Below are positions 27,666-39,048 of a DNA stretch of 64,000 nucleotides, in pieces. The translations under genes were made by a program, and so were the position numbers. Origin of the DNA: Candidatus Cloacimonadota bacterium (GTDB lineage Bacteria; Cloacimonadota; Cloacimonadia; JGIOTU-2). The stretch lies in the NCBI GenBank assembly GCA_016932035.1, contig JAFGDR010000031.1, positions 62,001 through 126,000 on the forward strand, written 5' to 3'. The notes beneath the pieces were generated by a model, which saw only the letters and a list, made by a program, of their open reading frames with translations, ran no database searches and was not told the DNA's origin. Within the stretch, counting starts at the first letter, position 1; each line of letters opens with the position of its first letter.

Positions 27666-28293
27666 TAAACAAATCTTTTTAGACTTTTTACGCAAGCACA
27701 AAGTACAGAATTCCGTCATAGAAAAGTTCGAGAAATACGAAACACTCATTCAAGAAAAGAATCAAAAATTCAATCTCGTTTCTGAAAAAACAATTAATAC
27801 CATCTGGACTACACATTTTCTCGATTCTGTTTTACTTTCAAATTATAATGATCTTGGCAATAGTTATATTTTAGATTTTGGAAGCGGAGCTGGTTTTCCA
27901 GGTATTCCTCTCAAAATAATTTGTTACGATATGAAGTTGTATTGCGTAGAATCGATTAAAAAGAAAGCGCTCTTTATTACCTTTATAAAAGACAAGCTCA
28001 ATCTTTCAGATACAGAAATTCTTACATGCAGATTTGAGAATATCACAGAAGATCTGAACGGCACCTTTGATCATATAGTTGTTCGCGCAGTTAAAATGAC
28101 CGATCAGTATTTTGAGAAAGCATTTAAGCTCTTAAAACCAGCAGGAAGTATCATTTTATACAAATCGAAAGTAATTGATGATGAAGTTGACAAGATAAAG
28201 AACTATCAGGATTGTGCCTCTACAGAAATAATAAGAAATGAGATCTCAGGGCTCGGAAGACGGGCTTATATCATCGTAAAGAAACATGGCTAA
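27655..28293 (+). CDS. rsmG: 16S rRNA m7G527 methyltransferase RsmG
   Basis: 212 residues. The SAM-binding motif LDFGSGAGFPGIPLKI and the N-terminal helical region (KFNLVSEKTINTIWTTHFLD) are those of RsmG (GidB), which methylates G527 of 16S rRNA. Its ATG overlaps the last codons of mnmG, so translation is coupled. Its end overlaps parA by 8 bases. Length and motifs are normal. Confidence 0.95.
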   Translation: MQDSKQIFLDFLRKHKVQNSVIEKFEKYETLIQEKNQKFNLVSEKTINTIWTTHFLDSVLLSNYNDLGNSYILDFGSGAGFPGIPLKIICYDMKLYCVESIKKKALFITFIKDKLNLSDTEILTCRFENITEDLNGTFDHIVVRAVKMTDQYFEKAFKLLKPAGSIILYKSKVIDDEVDKIKNYQDCASTEIIRNEISGLGRRAYIIVKKHG

Positions 28294-29062
28294 AGTACTT
28301 GCTATCACAAATCAAAAGGGCGGTGTCGGCAAAACGACAACTGCGATAAATCTTGCTGCATCTCTGGCATCATATGGACAAAAAGTCCTCCTCATCGACC
28401 TCGACCCACAAGCGAACTGCACGAGCGGAATTGGTATTGATAAAAACACTGTTGACGGGCAGATATATGACCTCCTTCTCGGTGATTCGCATATTTACGA
28501 TTCGATAATTGAAACAGACATTCCGAACCTTCGCATTATCCCATCTTCGATAGACCTCATTGGTTCAGAAGTTGAGCTGCTGGTACTTGAAGATAAAGAA
28601 AAAAAACTTAAAGATATCCTCTCTGCAATAGACGGAAGATTCGATTATATCATTATCGATTGTCCCCCATCTCTCAATATTCTCACCGTGAACGCAATGG
28701 TCGCTTCGAATGATCTGATCATTCCTATTCAATCAGAATATTATGCACTAGAAGGTATTGCACAACTCCTCAAAACGATACGGCTTATAAAACGAAAGCT
28801 TAATCCTAAACTCTCAATTTTCGGGATCGTGATAACGATGTATGACAGGCGCACACTGCTGTCCGAGCAAGTGGCAAAAGAGGTTCGTCGATATTTCAAG
28901 GATATTGTTTTCAAAACGATCATAGACAGGAATGTAAAACTAAGTGAAGCCCCAAGTTATGGAAAACCGATCCTGACCTATGCTATTGATTCGAGAGGTG
29001 CACAGAATTACCTGCATCTTGCCCTTGAGGTTTTAAGAAAAGATGGAAAGGATGTCGAATGA
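28286..29062 (+). CDS. parA: ParA/Soj chromosome-partition ATPase
   Basis: 258 residues with the deviant Walker A TNQKGGVGKTTTAINLA, Walker B-like IIIDCPPSLNILT, and the switch region. It is a chromosomal (Soj-type) ParA: no N-terminal DNA-binding extension is present. ParA forms dynamic gradients on the nucleoid that move ParB-parS complexes. It overlaps rsmG, and its stop overlaps the parB start (ATGA). Confidence 0.95.
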   Translation: MAKVLAITNQKGGVGKTTTAINLAASLASYGQKVLLIDLDPQANCTSGIGIDKNTVDGQIYDLLLGDSHIYDSIIETDIPNLRIIPSSIDLIGSEVELLVLEDKEKKLKDILSAIDGRFDYIIIDCPPSLNILTVNAMVASNDLIIPIQSEYYALEGIAQLLKTIRLIKRKLNPKLSIFGIVITMYDRRTLLSEQVAKEVRRYFKDIVFKTIIDRNVKLSEAPSYGKPILTYAIDSRGAQNYLHLALEVLRKDGKDVE

Positions 29063-29889
29063 GTAAACTTGGAAAAGGTTTGGAAGCTCTGGTTCAAGTA
29101 AATGAAGATGAAAAGACTGGCGTACAGCTGATCCTGATTGAGAATATCTCCTTCAATCCCTACCAACCCAGAAAATCAATCAATAAAAAACAATTACAGG
29201 AACTTGCGGATTCAATAAAGCAAAATGGAATAATTCAACCGATTATCGTTCGACCAGCAGGTAATGAAAAGTATGAACTGATAGCAGGACAGAGAAGACT
29301 TACTGCTGCACAACTTGCCGGATTTTCACGCGTGCCGGCTATCACACGAACAGCAAAAGATCAGGAATTGCTTGCGCTGGCACTTGTGGAAAATATCCAA
29401 AGAGAAAACCTCAATGCTGTCGATGAAGCAATGGCATATCAACGATTTATTGATGAATTTAAATATACTCACGAAAAAATATCCGAGATCGTTGGAAAAA
29501 GCAGGGTTGCAATTACAAATGCATTACGCATTCTCAGACTTCCGCCCGAAGTGATCGATATGATAAAAGATGATGTGCTTTCTGCCGGCCATGCACGAGC
29601 AATCCTTCAGGTTGATCAATCATTACAAAATAATTTTGCGAAGTATATTGTTAAAAATGAAATTTCTGTTCATAAAGCAGAGGAAATCTCAAAGAAATTT
29701 GATAAACTCACCAAGGAAAAGAAACCAGCGAAAAGAGACATCCATCTGGTTGCACTCGAACAGGATCTTGAAAAGAGATTTGGCACGAGGGTTAAGATCA
29801 AAGGGCATAAAAAAGGTAAGTTTGAGATTTATTATCACACCGAGGAAGAATTTGAAAAAATCCTCGAAATGATTATGCATCAAAAATGA
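29059..29889 (+). CDS. parB: ParB/Spo0J partition protein
   Basis: 276 residues. The N-terminal CTPase/ParB domain contains NPYQPRKSI, PIIVRP, LIAGQRRLTAAQLAG and ALVENIQRENLN; a helix-turn-helix follows (YTHEKISEIVGKSRVAITN), then a C-terminal dimerisation region. It binds parS and spreads as a CTP-gated clamp. I did not spot a canonical parS in the parts of the window I scanned. It ends within the start of the M23 peptidase gene. Confidence 0.95.
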   Translation: MSKLGKGLEALVQVNEDEKTGVQLILIENISFNPYQPRKSINKKQLQELADSIKQNGIIQPIIVRPAGNEKYELIAGQRRLTAAQLAGFSRVPAITRTAKDQELLALALVENIQRENLNAVDEAMAYQRFIDEFKYTHEKISEIVGKSRVAITNALRILRLPPEVIDMIKDDVLSAGHARAILQVDQSLQNNFAKYIVKNEISVHKAEEISKKFDKLTKEKKPAKRDIHLVALEQDLEKRFGTRVKIKGHKKGKFEIYYHTEEEFEKILEMIMHQK

Positions 29890-30542
29890 AACATAAAAGA
29901 GTTGTTGCATTACTTTCGATTATCATAGCAATCATTGCGGCTTCGTATATTATCGTATCGCTCTACCTTATCAGTGATCTTTCATCGGAAAGCGAAATGC
30001 TGCGGCAGGAAAAGCAGGGATTGGATCTCAAGGTAAAGCAGCTGGAAGACCTACTAGCATCTAACCAAAAAGAGAGTACAACAACATCCCTTCATTCTCA
30101 ACCTGTTAGTGAAATCAAAGTTCATGAAAAAGAACTTGGTGATGCGACAGAAGATTTTGTTAATTTTCAGCAGTACATTCCAAATTTCTGTCCACTCGCA
30201 GACTTTATTCTCACAAAACCCTATTTACCCAAGAAAAACCATTATGGCATTGACCTGGCAGGCAAGATTGGTGAACCGGTGTACGCATCTGCTTCCGGTG
30301 TTGTCGAGATGATTGATCTGGATAATGATGTCTACGGTAAACTATTGACTATAGATCATCTCAACGGCTATGAAACCAGTTATGGTCATAATTCTGAAAT
30401 TATTGTGGAAGAAGGTAAATTTGTTCGTAAGGGTGAAAAGATTGCAGAAGTCGGCAATACTGGAATCAGTTCTGCACCGCATCTGCATTTTGAAATAACA
30501 TATCAAAATAAAAATATCGATCCGGAAACAAAAATAAAATAG
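29886..30542 (+). CDS. M23/LytM-type peptidoglycan endopeptidase
   Basis: 218 residues: an N-terminal signal-anchor helix (about 10-28), a coiled coil (about 30-60), a linker, and a C-terminal LytM domain with the zinc ligands in NHYGIDLAG and SSAPHLHFEITY. Both metal motifs (HxxxD and HxH) are intact, so it should be an active cell-wall hydrolase facing the periplasm. Its neighbour downstream is a bactofilin. M23-bactofilin pairs shape cells or stalks in other bacteria (Helicobacter CcmA-Csd, Caulobacter BacA). Its start overlaps the parB stop. Confidence 0.92.
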   Translation: MKHKRVVALLSIIIAIIAASYIIVSLYLISDLSSESEMLRQEKQGLDLKVKQLEDLLASNQKESTTTSLHSQPVSEIKVHEKELGDATEDFVNFQQYIPNFCPLADFILTKPYLPKKNHYGIDLAGKIGEPVYASASGVVEMIDLDNDVYGKLLTIDHLNGYETSYGHNSEIIVEEGKFVRKGEKIAEVGNTGISSAPHLHFEITYQNKNIDPETKIK

Positions 30543-30555
30543 CGGAGGTTCATTC

Positions 30556-30924
30556 GTGAAAAACGGAGAAAATAATTTAGATACAATTATTGGTGAGCAC
30601 ACAACATTTAATGGAGAAATTCATTCCGAGGGTGGTGTTCGTATCGATGGCAGTGTTGAAGGAAAAATAAAATGTGATGGATTTCTGCTGGTCGGAGAGA
30701 AAGCGAATATAAAAGCAGATATTCAGTCGTGCGAAGCGATCATCTCTGGGAAAGTGGAAGGGAATATTACAATTGAAAAGAAATTAGAACTTAAAAGTTC
30801 TGCATATATAAACGGAGACATCATAGCACGTGTTCTTTCCATGGAATCCGGCACGCAGATCTGCGGAAATTGCAGTGTTAAACAGGTTGATGGTCCCAAA
30901 AGCACGAAGAAGTCAAAAGAATAA
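30556..30924 (+). CDS. Bactofilin (polymer-forming cytoskeletal protein)
   Basis: 122 residues starting at GTG with CGGAGG about seven bases upstream. It shows the repeating right-handed beta-helix of DUF583/bactofilin: TIIGEHTTFNGEIHSEGGVR, IDGSVEGKI, EAIISGKVEGNI and AYINGDIIA. The termini are polar and short. Bactofilins polymerise without nucleotide on the inner face of the membrane and recruit peptidoglycan hydrolases. The M23 gene directly upstream is the natural partner. Confidence 0.94.
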   Translation: MKNGENNLDTIIGEHTTFNGEIHSEGGVRIDGSVEGKIKCDGFLLVGEKANIKADIQSCEAIISGKVEGNITIEKKLELKSSAYINGDIIARVLSMESGTQICGNCSVKQVDGPKSTKKSKE

Positions 30925-30927
30925 CCA

Positions 30928-31164
30928 ATGCCGTTGAAAAATAAGGGATATTATAAGGAAGTATTCGAGGGACTCGGCCTTGTGGCGCAACTTGGACTCA
31001 CAATGGTTATCAATATTCTCATATTCTTTTTTATCGGACTTTTCATTGATAGAAAATGGCATTTAAAGGGATTCCCGATCATTATTGGTATTTTTTTAGG
31101 CATTGTTACCGGTGCGATGTCCTGCTATCGAATGATAAAAAAAAATGAAAATTCTGACAAGTAG
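30928..31164 (+). CDS. AtpZ/AtpI-like F1Fo accessory membrane protein
   Basis: 78 residues with two transmembrane helices (GLVAQLGLTMVINILIFFFI and FPIIIGIFLGIVTGAMSCY). It matches the AtpZ-type family found at the head of ATP synthase operons, implicated in Mg2+ handling or c-ring assembly. It starts 3 bases after the bactofilin gene, and its end overlaps the next gene by 20 bases. Confidence 0.85.
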   Translation: MPLKNKGYYKEVFEGLGLVAQLGLTMVINILIFFFIGLFIDRKWHLKGFPIIIGIFLGIVTGAMSCYRMIKKNENSDK

Positions 31165-31531
31165 CTTCCGCAAATACGTTTATCACATTCTCGGGCTAAT
31201 TTTCTTGACAGAGATTCCGGCACTTTTGCTTATCACAAAAAACTTGAAGCTCTGGCTGGGATATTTTCTAGGCTCGATCCTTTCAGGTTTAAATTTTTAT
31301 TTTCAGGCAAAGGGTGCAGAAAATCGAGTTGGGCTCAGCCCTTCCGGTGCAAAAGTTAGTATTTTCAAGAATTTCTATATCAGGTACCTGACACTTCTCG
31401 TATTTGTGGTCGTTCTTGTAAAATTTCTTAAGGTCAATATATTTTCACTTCTTGCCGGCTTACTCATAGCTCCCATCATCGTACTCGTCGATGGAATTTT
31501 TGCCGGGAAAAATAATCAAATATCAGAATAA
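31145..31531 (+). CDS. AtpI-like ATP synthase assembly protein
   Basis: 128 residues with four predicted membrane helices. Position between atpZ and the a subunit, length and topology fit the ATP synthase I protein, a chaperone for c-ring assembly. Sequence conservation in this family is low, so the assignment depends largely on context. It overlaps the 3' end of atpZ. Confidence 0.78.
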   Translation: MKILTSSFRKYVYHILGLIFLTEIPALLLITKNLKLWLGYFLGSILSGLNFYFQAKGAENRVGLSPSGAKVSIFKNFYIRYLTLLVFVVVLVKFLKVNIFSLLAGLLIAPIIVLVDGIFAGKNNQISE

Positions 31532-31542
31532 ACGCAAAGTAC

Positions 31543-32373
31543 ATGAAAAAAAAGTCCAAGAAATTATTGGTAATCGTTCTCACAATACTCATTATTGAGG
31601 GGCTTATTTCGGTTGGGCTAAATTACCAGCTTCAAATTGGATTCGATGAAGGGAAGCTTATCATTCGAAATGTTGCGACCGATCTTTCCATACAGGATAG
31701 GATAACGCACGAATTTCAGCACTATCATATGGTAAAGTTGTTTGGGAAATTCATGATCAACTGGAGTGTTCTTCGCGTCATCCTTTTCGTCGATCTTTTT
31801 TTGATACTTTTTGCTATTCTTGTAAGAAGAAAAATGTCTCTCATCCCTGGTAAACTGCAAATTATAGCTGAAATGATCTACTCATTTTTCTATAGTCTTG
31901 TCGTTGAAACGATTGGGGAAAAGAAGAAATATTTCACACCGTATATTTTTACAATTTTTATATTTATCTGGCTTTGTAATATCATCGGTTTGATCCCGAT
32001 ACCAGGTAATCTTGAGCCGACAAGAAATCTCAATGTTCCGCTTGGAATGGGAATCATGGCTTTGAGTGTTGTTCATTTTTCTGCAATAAAAGCAAAGGGA
32101 CTTGGACGTTATCTAAAGGAATACACCGAACCGCTTCCTTTCATGACACCCCTGAATGTTGTTAGTGAACTTTCAAATGTTATTTCTCTCTCCTTCCGTC
32201 TTTTTGGAAACATACTGGGAGGAGCAATTATCATCTTGGTCGTTTCAAATCTGACACGATATATCCTTATACCGGTTGGCTTGAATTTATTCTTCGGTTT
32301 GTTCATCGGAACAGTACAGGCATTCGTCTTCACGATGCTTATACTGTCATATACCGCAGTAGCGATAAAATAA
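31543..32373 (+). CDS. atpB: ATP synthase subunit a
   Basis: 276 residues, about six membrane helices. The conserved C-terminal region includes ELSNVISLSFRLFGNILGGA, carrying the essential stator Arg that faces the c-ring, and GTVQAFVFTMLILSYTAVAI. Subunit a provides the ion half-channels. The N-terminal amphipathic segment (about 35-60) is normal. It is encoded 3 bases before the three-hairpin c subunit. Confidence 0.96.
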   Translation: MKKKSKKLLVIVLTILIIEGLISVGLNYQLQIGFDEGKLIIRNVATDLSIQDRITHEFQHYHMVKLFGKFMINWSVLRVILFVDLFLILFAILVRRKMSLIPGKLQIIAEMIYSFFYSLVVETIGEKKKYFTPYIFTIFIFIWLCNIIGLIPIPGNLEPTRNLNVPLGMGIMALSVVHFSAIKAKGLGRYLKEYTEPLPFMTPLNVVSELSNVISLSFRLFGNILGGAIIILVVSNLTRYILIPVGLNLFFGLFIGTVQAFVFTMLILSYTAVAIK

Positions 32374-32376
32374 ATT

Positions 32377-33108
32377 ATGTTTGATACAGTAAGCTTGATA
32401 CATGTTGCAGCATATATAGGTGCCGGACTCGCCGTGGGCATCTCATCCATCGGAGCAGGTGTTGGTGAGGGTTATATTGCCGGCAATGCTAATTATGCTA
32501 TGATGAAACAGCCCAAGTCAAATGATGTGCTTCTACGCACAATGCTCATTGCCCAAGCAATAACTGAGACAGGAGCCATTTTCGCTCTCGTTATTGCTAT
32601 GCTCCTTCTTTTTGGGGGTTCCATTGTTCCTGATGCAGGATGGCAGAGAATAGCATCACTCTTTGGTGCAGGGCTTGTCATGGGAGCTGGATGCCTGGGA
32701 ACGGGGCTTGGTATTGGTTATGCAGGAGGGCAGGCATGCCAGGGCATTGGCAGACAACCCAGAGAAGCAAAGACCTTAACAGCAAATATGCTTATTGGAC
32801 AGGCATTGTCAGAAACCTCAGCCATCTTTGCCCTTGTTATTGCCATGCTTCTTTTATATTCAACACCGGACGGAAACAGTGTGGTCAAATCTTTTGCATT
32901 TATCGGTGCGGCATTTGCAATGGGATTCGGCACGTTCGGTCCAGGATTTGGAATCGGTATCGTTGCAGGAAAAACGGTTGATGGGATCAGCAGATTCCCC
33001 AAACAGTCCTCAGTTCTTCTTCGAACCATGTTCGTAGGTGCAGCGGTATCAGAATCAACATCAATATATGCATTAGTTATTGCATTTTTATTATTATTCG
33101 TAACGTAA
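32377..33108 (+). CDS. atpE: ATP synthase subunit c, three fused hairpins
   Basis: 243 residues made of three tandem c-subunit hairpins (about 1-80, 90-162, 168-243). Ordinary c subunits have one hairpin of about 80 residues. Each unit keeps the ion-binding carboxylate on its outer helix: E64 (ITETG), E146 (LSETS) and E226 (VSEST), each followed by Thr or Ser. Unit 1 also has a Glu on the inner helix (GVGEG, E31), the two-carboxylate Na+ motif known from Fusobacterium; units 2 and 3 have Ile there (I113, I193). It is followed by a separate one-hairpin c gene. A mixed rotor ring, Na+-coupled, is the likely product (inference). Confidence 0.93.
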   Translation: MFDTVSLIHVAAYIGAGLAVGISSIGAGVGEGYIAGNANYAMMKQPKSNDVLLRTMLIAQAITETGAIFALVIAMLLLFGGSIVPDAGWQRIASLFGAGLVMGAGCLGTGLGIGYAGGQACQGIGRQPREAKTLTANMLIGQALSETSAIFALVIAMLLLYSTPDGNSVVKSFAFIGAAFAMGFGTFGPGFGIGIVAGKTVDGISRFPKQSSVLLRTMFVGAAVSESTSIYALVIAFLLLFVT

Positions 33109-33128
33109 TTTGATCCTTAGGAGGATAC

Positions 33129-33368
33129 ATGGAAAGTGAAATCATTAGAGCAGCAGCTTTGTTAGGTGCCGGCATTTGTATGGGATTCGGTGCTATCGGA
33201 CCTGGAATCGGTGAAGGATTCACCGCAGGAAAAGCTTGTGAAGGTATTGCACGCTCTCCTGAAAACGCAGGATTACTCACAAGAACAATGCTTGTTGGCC
33301 AGGCAGTATCGGAATCTACCGGTATCTACTCGCTCGTTATATCCCTGTTGCTTATTTTCGCAGTGTAA
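33129..33368 (+). CDS. atpE: ATP synthase subunit c, single hairpin, two-carboxylate type
   Basis: 79 residues, one hairpin, with AGGAGG before the ATG. The inner helix has GPGIGEG (E29) and the outer helix has QAVSESTGIYSLVI (E62, S63, T64, Y67). Apart from Glu in place of Gln, this matches the Na+-binding signature of Ilyobacter, and it matches the E/E arrangement described for Fusobacterium nucleatum. It should therefore bind Na+ (inference). The loop ARSPEN replaces the usual RQP. The strong ribosome site suggests more copies per ring than the triple-hairpin subunit. Confidence 0.95.
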   Translation: MESEIIRAAALLGAGICMGFGAIGPGIGEGFTAGKACEGIARSPENAGLLTRTMLVGQAVSESTGIYSLVISLLLIFAV

Positions 33369-33422
33369 GCGCTCCTGATATATAGGGATGGAATCCCGAA
33401 ACGTCGGAAAGGAGTCTTAAGT

Positions 33423-33920
33423 ATGGTTAATATCGATTATACGCTTATTCTGGTAATTGTAAATTTTATAATTTTACTGATTATCCTAAAAAAGCTCTTG
33501 TATAAGCCGCTTATGGATTTTATTCGGAAGAGAGAGTCGCAGATCAAGGAAGATCTCGAAAGCGCGCAAAAGCATAAAGAATCATCAGAAAAAATATTGG
33601 AAGAACAAAAGAAATTACTCAGAAAAGCAAAAGAAGAAGCGCGTGATATTCGTGACGAAGCTATCAAGCTTTCGAAGATTCAAAGTGAAGAGATTCTTCA
33701 TGATGCAGAAGCTCAGCGAGATGTGATCATTGGCGAAGCCCAGGAGATGATCAACGTCGAAGTTATCAAGGCGAAAGAAAGCATACAAAAAGAAATCGGT
33801 GAGTTTGTCGTTGACCTGACTGACAGGATAATCGGAAAGAAACTGACCGAAGATGAAGACCTAAAACTCATCGATGAGATGATCAAGAAGGAAAGCAAAA
33901 AGGAGTCGTCCGTTGATTAG
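33423..33920 (+). CDS. atpF: ATP synthase subunit b
   Basis: 165 residues: one N-terminal transmembrane helix (LILVIVNFIILLIILKKLL) followed by a long, highly charged coiled coil typical of the peripheral stalk. Preceded by AAAGGAG. It overlaps the delta subunit by 8 bases. Normal length. Confidence 0.93.
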   Translation: MVNIDYTLILVIVNFIILLIILKKLLYKPLMDFIRKRESQIKEDLESAQKHKESSEKILEEQKKLLRKAKEEARDIRDEAIKLSKIQSEEILHDAEAQRDVIIGEAQEMINVEVIKAKESIQKEIGEFVVDLTDRIIGKKLTEDEDLKLIDEMIKKESKKESSVD

Positions 33921-34443
33921 AAATATCATCGCTCGGCGCTATTCAAAAGCTCTTCTTGAAGTTATTGAAGATAGTGATTTACCTCGTCTCGAAAATGAAT
34001 TGCTTGCTTTACAGACAATCCTCAAAGATAACCTAGAAATCGAAAAGTTTTTTATTTCACCGATTGTCGAAGATAGTCATAAAAAGGAGATTGTAGAGCT
34101 TCTTATGAAAGAACTTCGGGCACAGGATGTCATAAAGAATTTCCTGAATGTACTTATCGATAAAGAGCGGATTTTTTTCATTGCTGATATACTCAATGAA
34201 CTCCTTGCTTCTATCCACAAAAGACTCGGGATCTATGATTTTGATCTTGTCACCGCGCATGAGATAGATGAAAATACTTTTCAAAAAATAAAGAAATTTG
34301 TTGCAAAATACGTTGATGGAGAGGTGCTTTTCAACCATAAGATAAATCCGAATATAAAGGGTGGATTTCTTGCTTATAATGACGAAATGGCGATCAATGC
34401 ATCCATCAGAAACAACCTCGATGAGTTGAAGAGGAAATTTTAA
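33913..34443 (+). CDS. atpH: ATP synthase subunit delta
   Basis: 176 residues starting at TTG inside the end of atpF, with AAGGAG about seven bases upstream. It shows [14 protein letters not shown] at the N-terminus and the C-terminal [16 protein letters not shown] motif (usually P.LIGG..). It links F1 to the b stalk. Length and position are standard. Confidence 0.93.
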   Translation: MIRNIIARRYSKALLEVIEDSDLPRLENELLALQTILKDNLEIEKFFISPIVEDSHKKEIVELLMKELRAQDVIKNFLNVLIDKERIFFIADILNELLASIHKRLGIYDFDLVTAHEIDENTFQKIKKFVAKYVDGEVLFNHKINPNIKGGFLAYNDEMAINASIRNNLDELKRKF

Positions 34444-34469
34444 TATATGAAGCAGATCATTTTAGGAGT

Positions 34470-36161
34470 ATGATGAAAATACAACCTGATGAAATTAGTA
34501 GAATAATCAAAGAAAAGATAGAGAAATATAATTATAAGGTCGATATAGACGAAGTCGGCAGAGTTATCGAAGTTGGTGATGGCATTGCTCGTGTGTATGG
34601 TCTACAGGATATCATGGCTTCTGAGCTCGTTCTTTTTAATAATGAAATATACGGCATGGCATTGAACCTCGAAGAGGATAATATCGGATGTATTATTCTT
34701 GGGGAAAGTGAATCCATCAAAGAAGGCGATATTGTTAAAAGAACAAAGAAGATCGTTCAGGTTCCTGTTGGTGAAGCTATGTTGGGACGTGTGGTCAATC
34801 CTCTTGGAATACCTCTTGATGGTAAAGAACCGATAGAGTCAAAATTAAGCTTGCCGATCGAAAGAAAAGCTCTTGGTGTTGTAGCACGACAACCGGTGAT
34901 CGAACCCCTTCAGTCCGGCTTAAAAGCAATTGACTCGATGATCCCTATTGGAAGAGGGCAGAGAGAACTCATTATTGGCGACCGCCAGACAGGAAAGACA
35001 GCACTCGCAGTCGATACGATCATCAACCAGAAAGATACTGATGTATATTGTATCTATGTGGCAATCGGCCAGAAAAGATCCTCGGTTGCAAAAGTCGTTG
35101 AAGCATTGCGCGAGCGCGGAGCTCTCGATTATACGATCATTGTATCTGCCACAGCATCAGATCCTGCAGCAATTCAATATATCGCGCCTTATTCAGGTGT
35201 AACAATGGGAGAATATTTCCGTGACAGGGGAAAACATGTCCTCGTTATCTATGATGATCTCTCAAAGCACGCTGTTGCATATCGACAGATTTCGCTTCTC
35301 TTGAGAAGACCTCCGGGTAGAGAAGCGTATCCCGGCGATGTGTTCTATCTGCATTCAAGACTTCTCGAAAGAGCTTCAAAGCTGGAAGAAGTCTATATCA
35401 TTATTCCTAAAGAAAAAGAGCATGCAAAAGAGGGAGTGAATAAAAAAGAATATCGTAAGCATATCAAATCAAGTGCTAAAGAGCTTGAAAAAGACCTTAA
35501 GGAACTCGGTGTTGAAAAATGTAAACCGTATAAACTTCCCGAAACCGGTGGTTCACTTACAGCACTTCCCATCATCGAAACCCAGGCAAGCGATATATCA
35601 GCTTATATTCCTACAAACGTGATCTCAATCACAGACGGACAGATATATCTTGAATCAAAGCTCTTCTTCTCCGGTGTACGACCGGCCATCAATGCCGGAC
35701 TCTCGGTATCCCGTGTTGGCGGTAAAGCACAGATCAAGGCAATGAGACAGGTGGCAGGACGTCTTCGTATCGAGCTTGCACAGTTCAGAGAACTCGAAGC
35801 GTTTGCGAAATTCGGTGCAGAACTCGATAAGGATACACAGGATCAGCTTAACCGTGGATATCGATATGTTGAGATCCTCAAGCAGGGACAGTACAAACCC
35901 ATACCTGTTGCAAAGCAGATCGCTATCATCTTCATGGGTTATGAAGGATATCTCGATGACCTTCCCGTTGATATTATTCAGGATGTTCAGGCAGAGCTTT
36001 TTGAAGTACTCGATAAAGATTATAAGAAACTGCAAGAGAAATTGATTGAGCCGAAAGGTGTGACTGAAGAAATCGAAAAACAGCTGCATGAAGTTTCGAA
36101 AAAGGTAAAATCCGTTTTTGAACACCAAGTCATTGTCGAGGAAGTTGAAGAGGAAGCATAA
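34470..36161 (+). CDS. atpA: ATP synthase subunit alpha with a charged insertion
   Basis: 563 residues, about 50 longer than usual. The P-loop [11 protein letters not shown] (about 170-180), [20 protein letters not shown] and the C-terminal domain are normal. Between [12 protein letters not shown] (about 307) and [13 protein letters not shown] (about 360) sits a Lys/Glu-rich segment including [19 protein letters not shown] and [18 protein letters not shown]. Other bacteria have 5-16 residues there. The insertion is in frame and the flanks are well conserved, so it is probably a real surface loop and not an error. Confidence 0.95.
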   Translation: MMKIQPDEISRIIKEKIEKYNYKVDIDEVGRVIEVGDGIARVYGLQDIMASELVLFNNEIYGMALNLEEDNIGCIILGESESIKEGDIVKRTKKIVQVPVGEAMLGRVVNPLGIPLDGKEPIESKLSLPIERKALGVVARQPVIEPLQSGLKAIDSMIPIGRGQRELIIGDRQTGKTALAVDTIINQKDTDVYCIYVAIGQKRSSVAKVVEALRERGALDYTIIVSATASDPAAIQYIAPYSGVTMGEYFRDRGKHVLVIYDDLSKHAVAYRQISLLLRRPPGREAYPGDVFYLHSRLLERASKLEEVYIIIPKEKEHAKEGVNKKEYRKHIKSSAKELEKDLKELGVEKCKPYKLPETGGSLTALPIIETQASDISAYIPTNVISITDGQIYLESKLFFSGVRPAINAGLSVSRVGGKAQIKAMRQVAGRLRIELAQFRELEAFAKFGAELDKDTQDQLNRGYRYVEILKQGQYKPIPVAKQIAIIFMGYEGYLDDLPVDIIQDVQAELFEVLDKDYKKLQEKLIEPKGVTEEIEKQLHEVSKKVKSVFEHQVIVEEVEEEA

Positions 36162-36171
36162 ACGGTAGATC

Positions 36172-38556
<2,385 letters not shown>

Positions 38557-38557
<1 letters not shown>

Positions 38558-38976
38558 TGGCAGATAATTCAACTTTGATCCATATAAAGATCATTACACC
38601 AAAAGGTGTTTTTTTCGAAGATGATGTCAGCGAGATCGTTGCACCTGGCACCGAAGGAGATTTCGGCGTGCAGTTAGGACATACTCCCTTTATCTCATCC
38701 GTTCGACCTGGCATCTTAAAGATATATAAAAATGATAAACCCGACATCTATACTCTTATGAATGGTTTCGTGATGGTTGATGTTGATAAAATCAGGATCT
38801 TTACAGAGATCATTGAGCATCCTGAGGAGATCGATCTTAAACGAGCTGAGAAAGCAAAAGCAAGAGCTGAAAAAAGATTGCAGGAAAAGAAGGAAGAAAC
38901 GGATCTTCGTCGTGCTGAAGCTGCATTGAGAAGAGCTGTAGCTCGAATTAGCCTGCATGACACAGGATTCCATTAA
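38557..38976 (+). CDS. atpC: ATP synthase subunit epsilon
   Basis: 139 residues. The N-terminal beta sandwich (IITPKGVFFEDDVSEIVAPG, then TEGDFGVQLGHTP) is followed by a C-terminal helical hairpin rich in Ala, Arg and Glu. It inhibits ATP hydrolysis and couples the shaft to the c-ring. Its ATG overlaps the beta stop (TAATG). It is the last gene of the operon and is followed by a strong terminator. Confidence 0.93.
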
Positions 38977-39003
38977 TTGATTTCTTTGACGGAGAATAAA
39001 ACG

Positions 39004-39035
39004 ATAGCTATATATGCATATATAGCTATTTTTTT
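39004..39035 (+). terminator. Rho-independent terminator of the ATP synthase operon
   Basis: A perfect 26-base palindrome, ATAGCTATATAT and its complement around a central GC, runs directly into seven T. It lies 28 bases after the epsilon subunit stop. The stem is AT-rich but long. Confidence 0.85.
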
Positions 39036-39048
39036 ATAGGCGGAACAG

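Noticed and set aside
25682-30556. parS site for ParB near the par operon
   Set aside because: No TGTTTCACGTGAAACA-like sequence was spotted in the intergenic or coding parts I read; scan by eye was not exhaustive.
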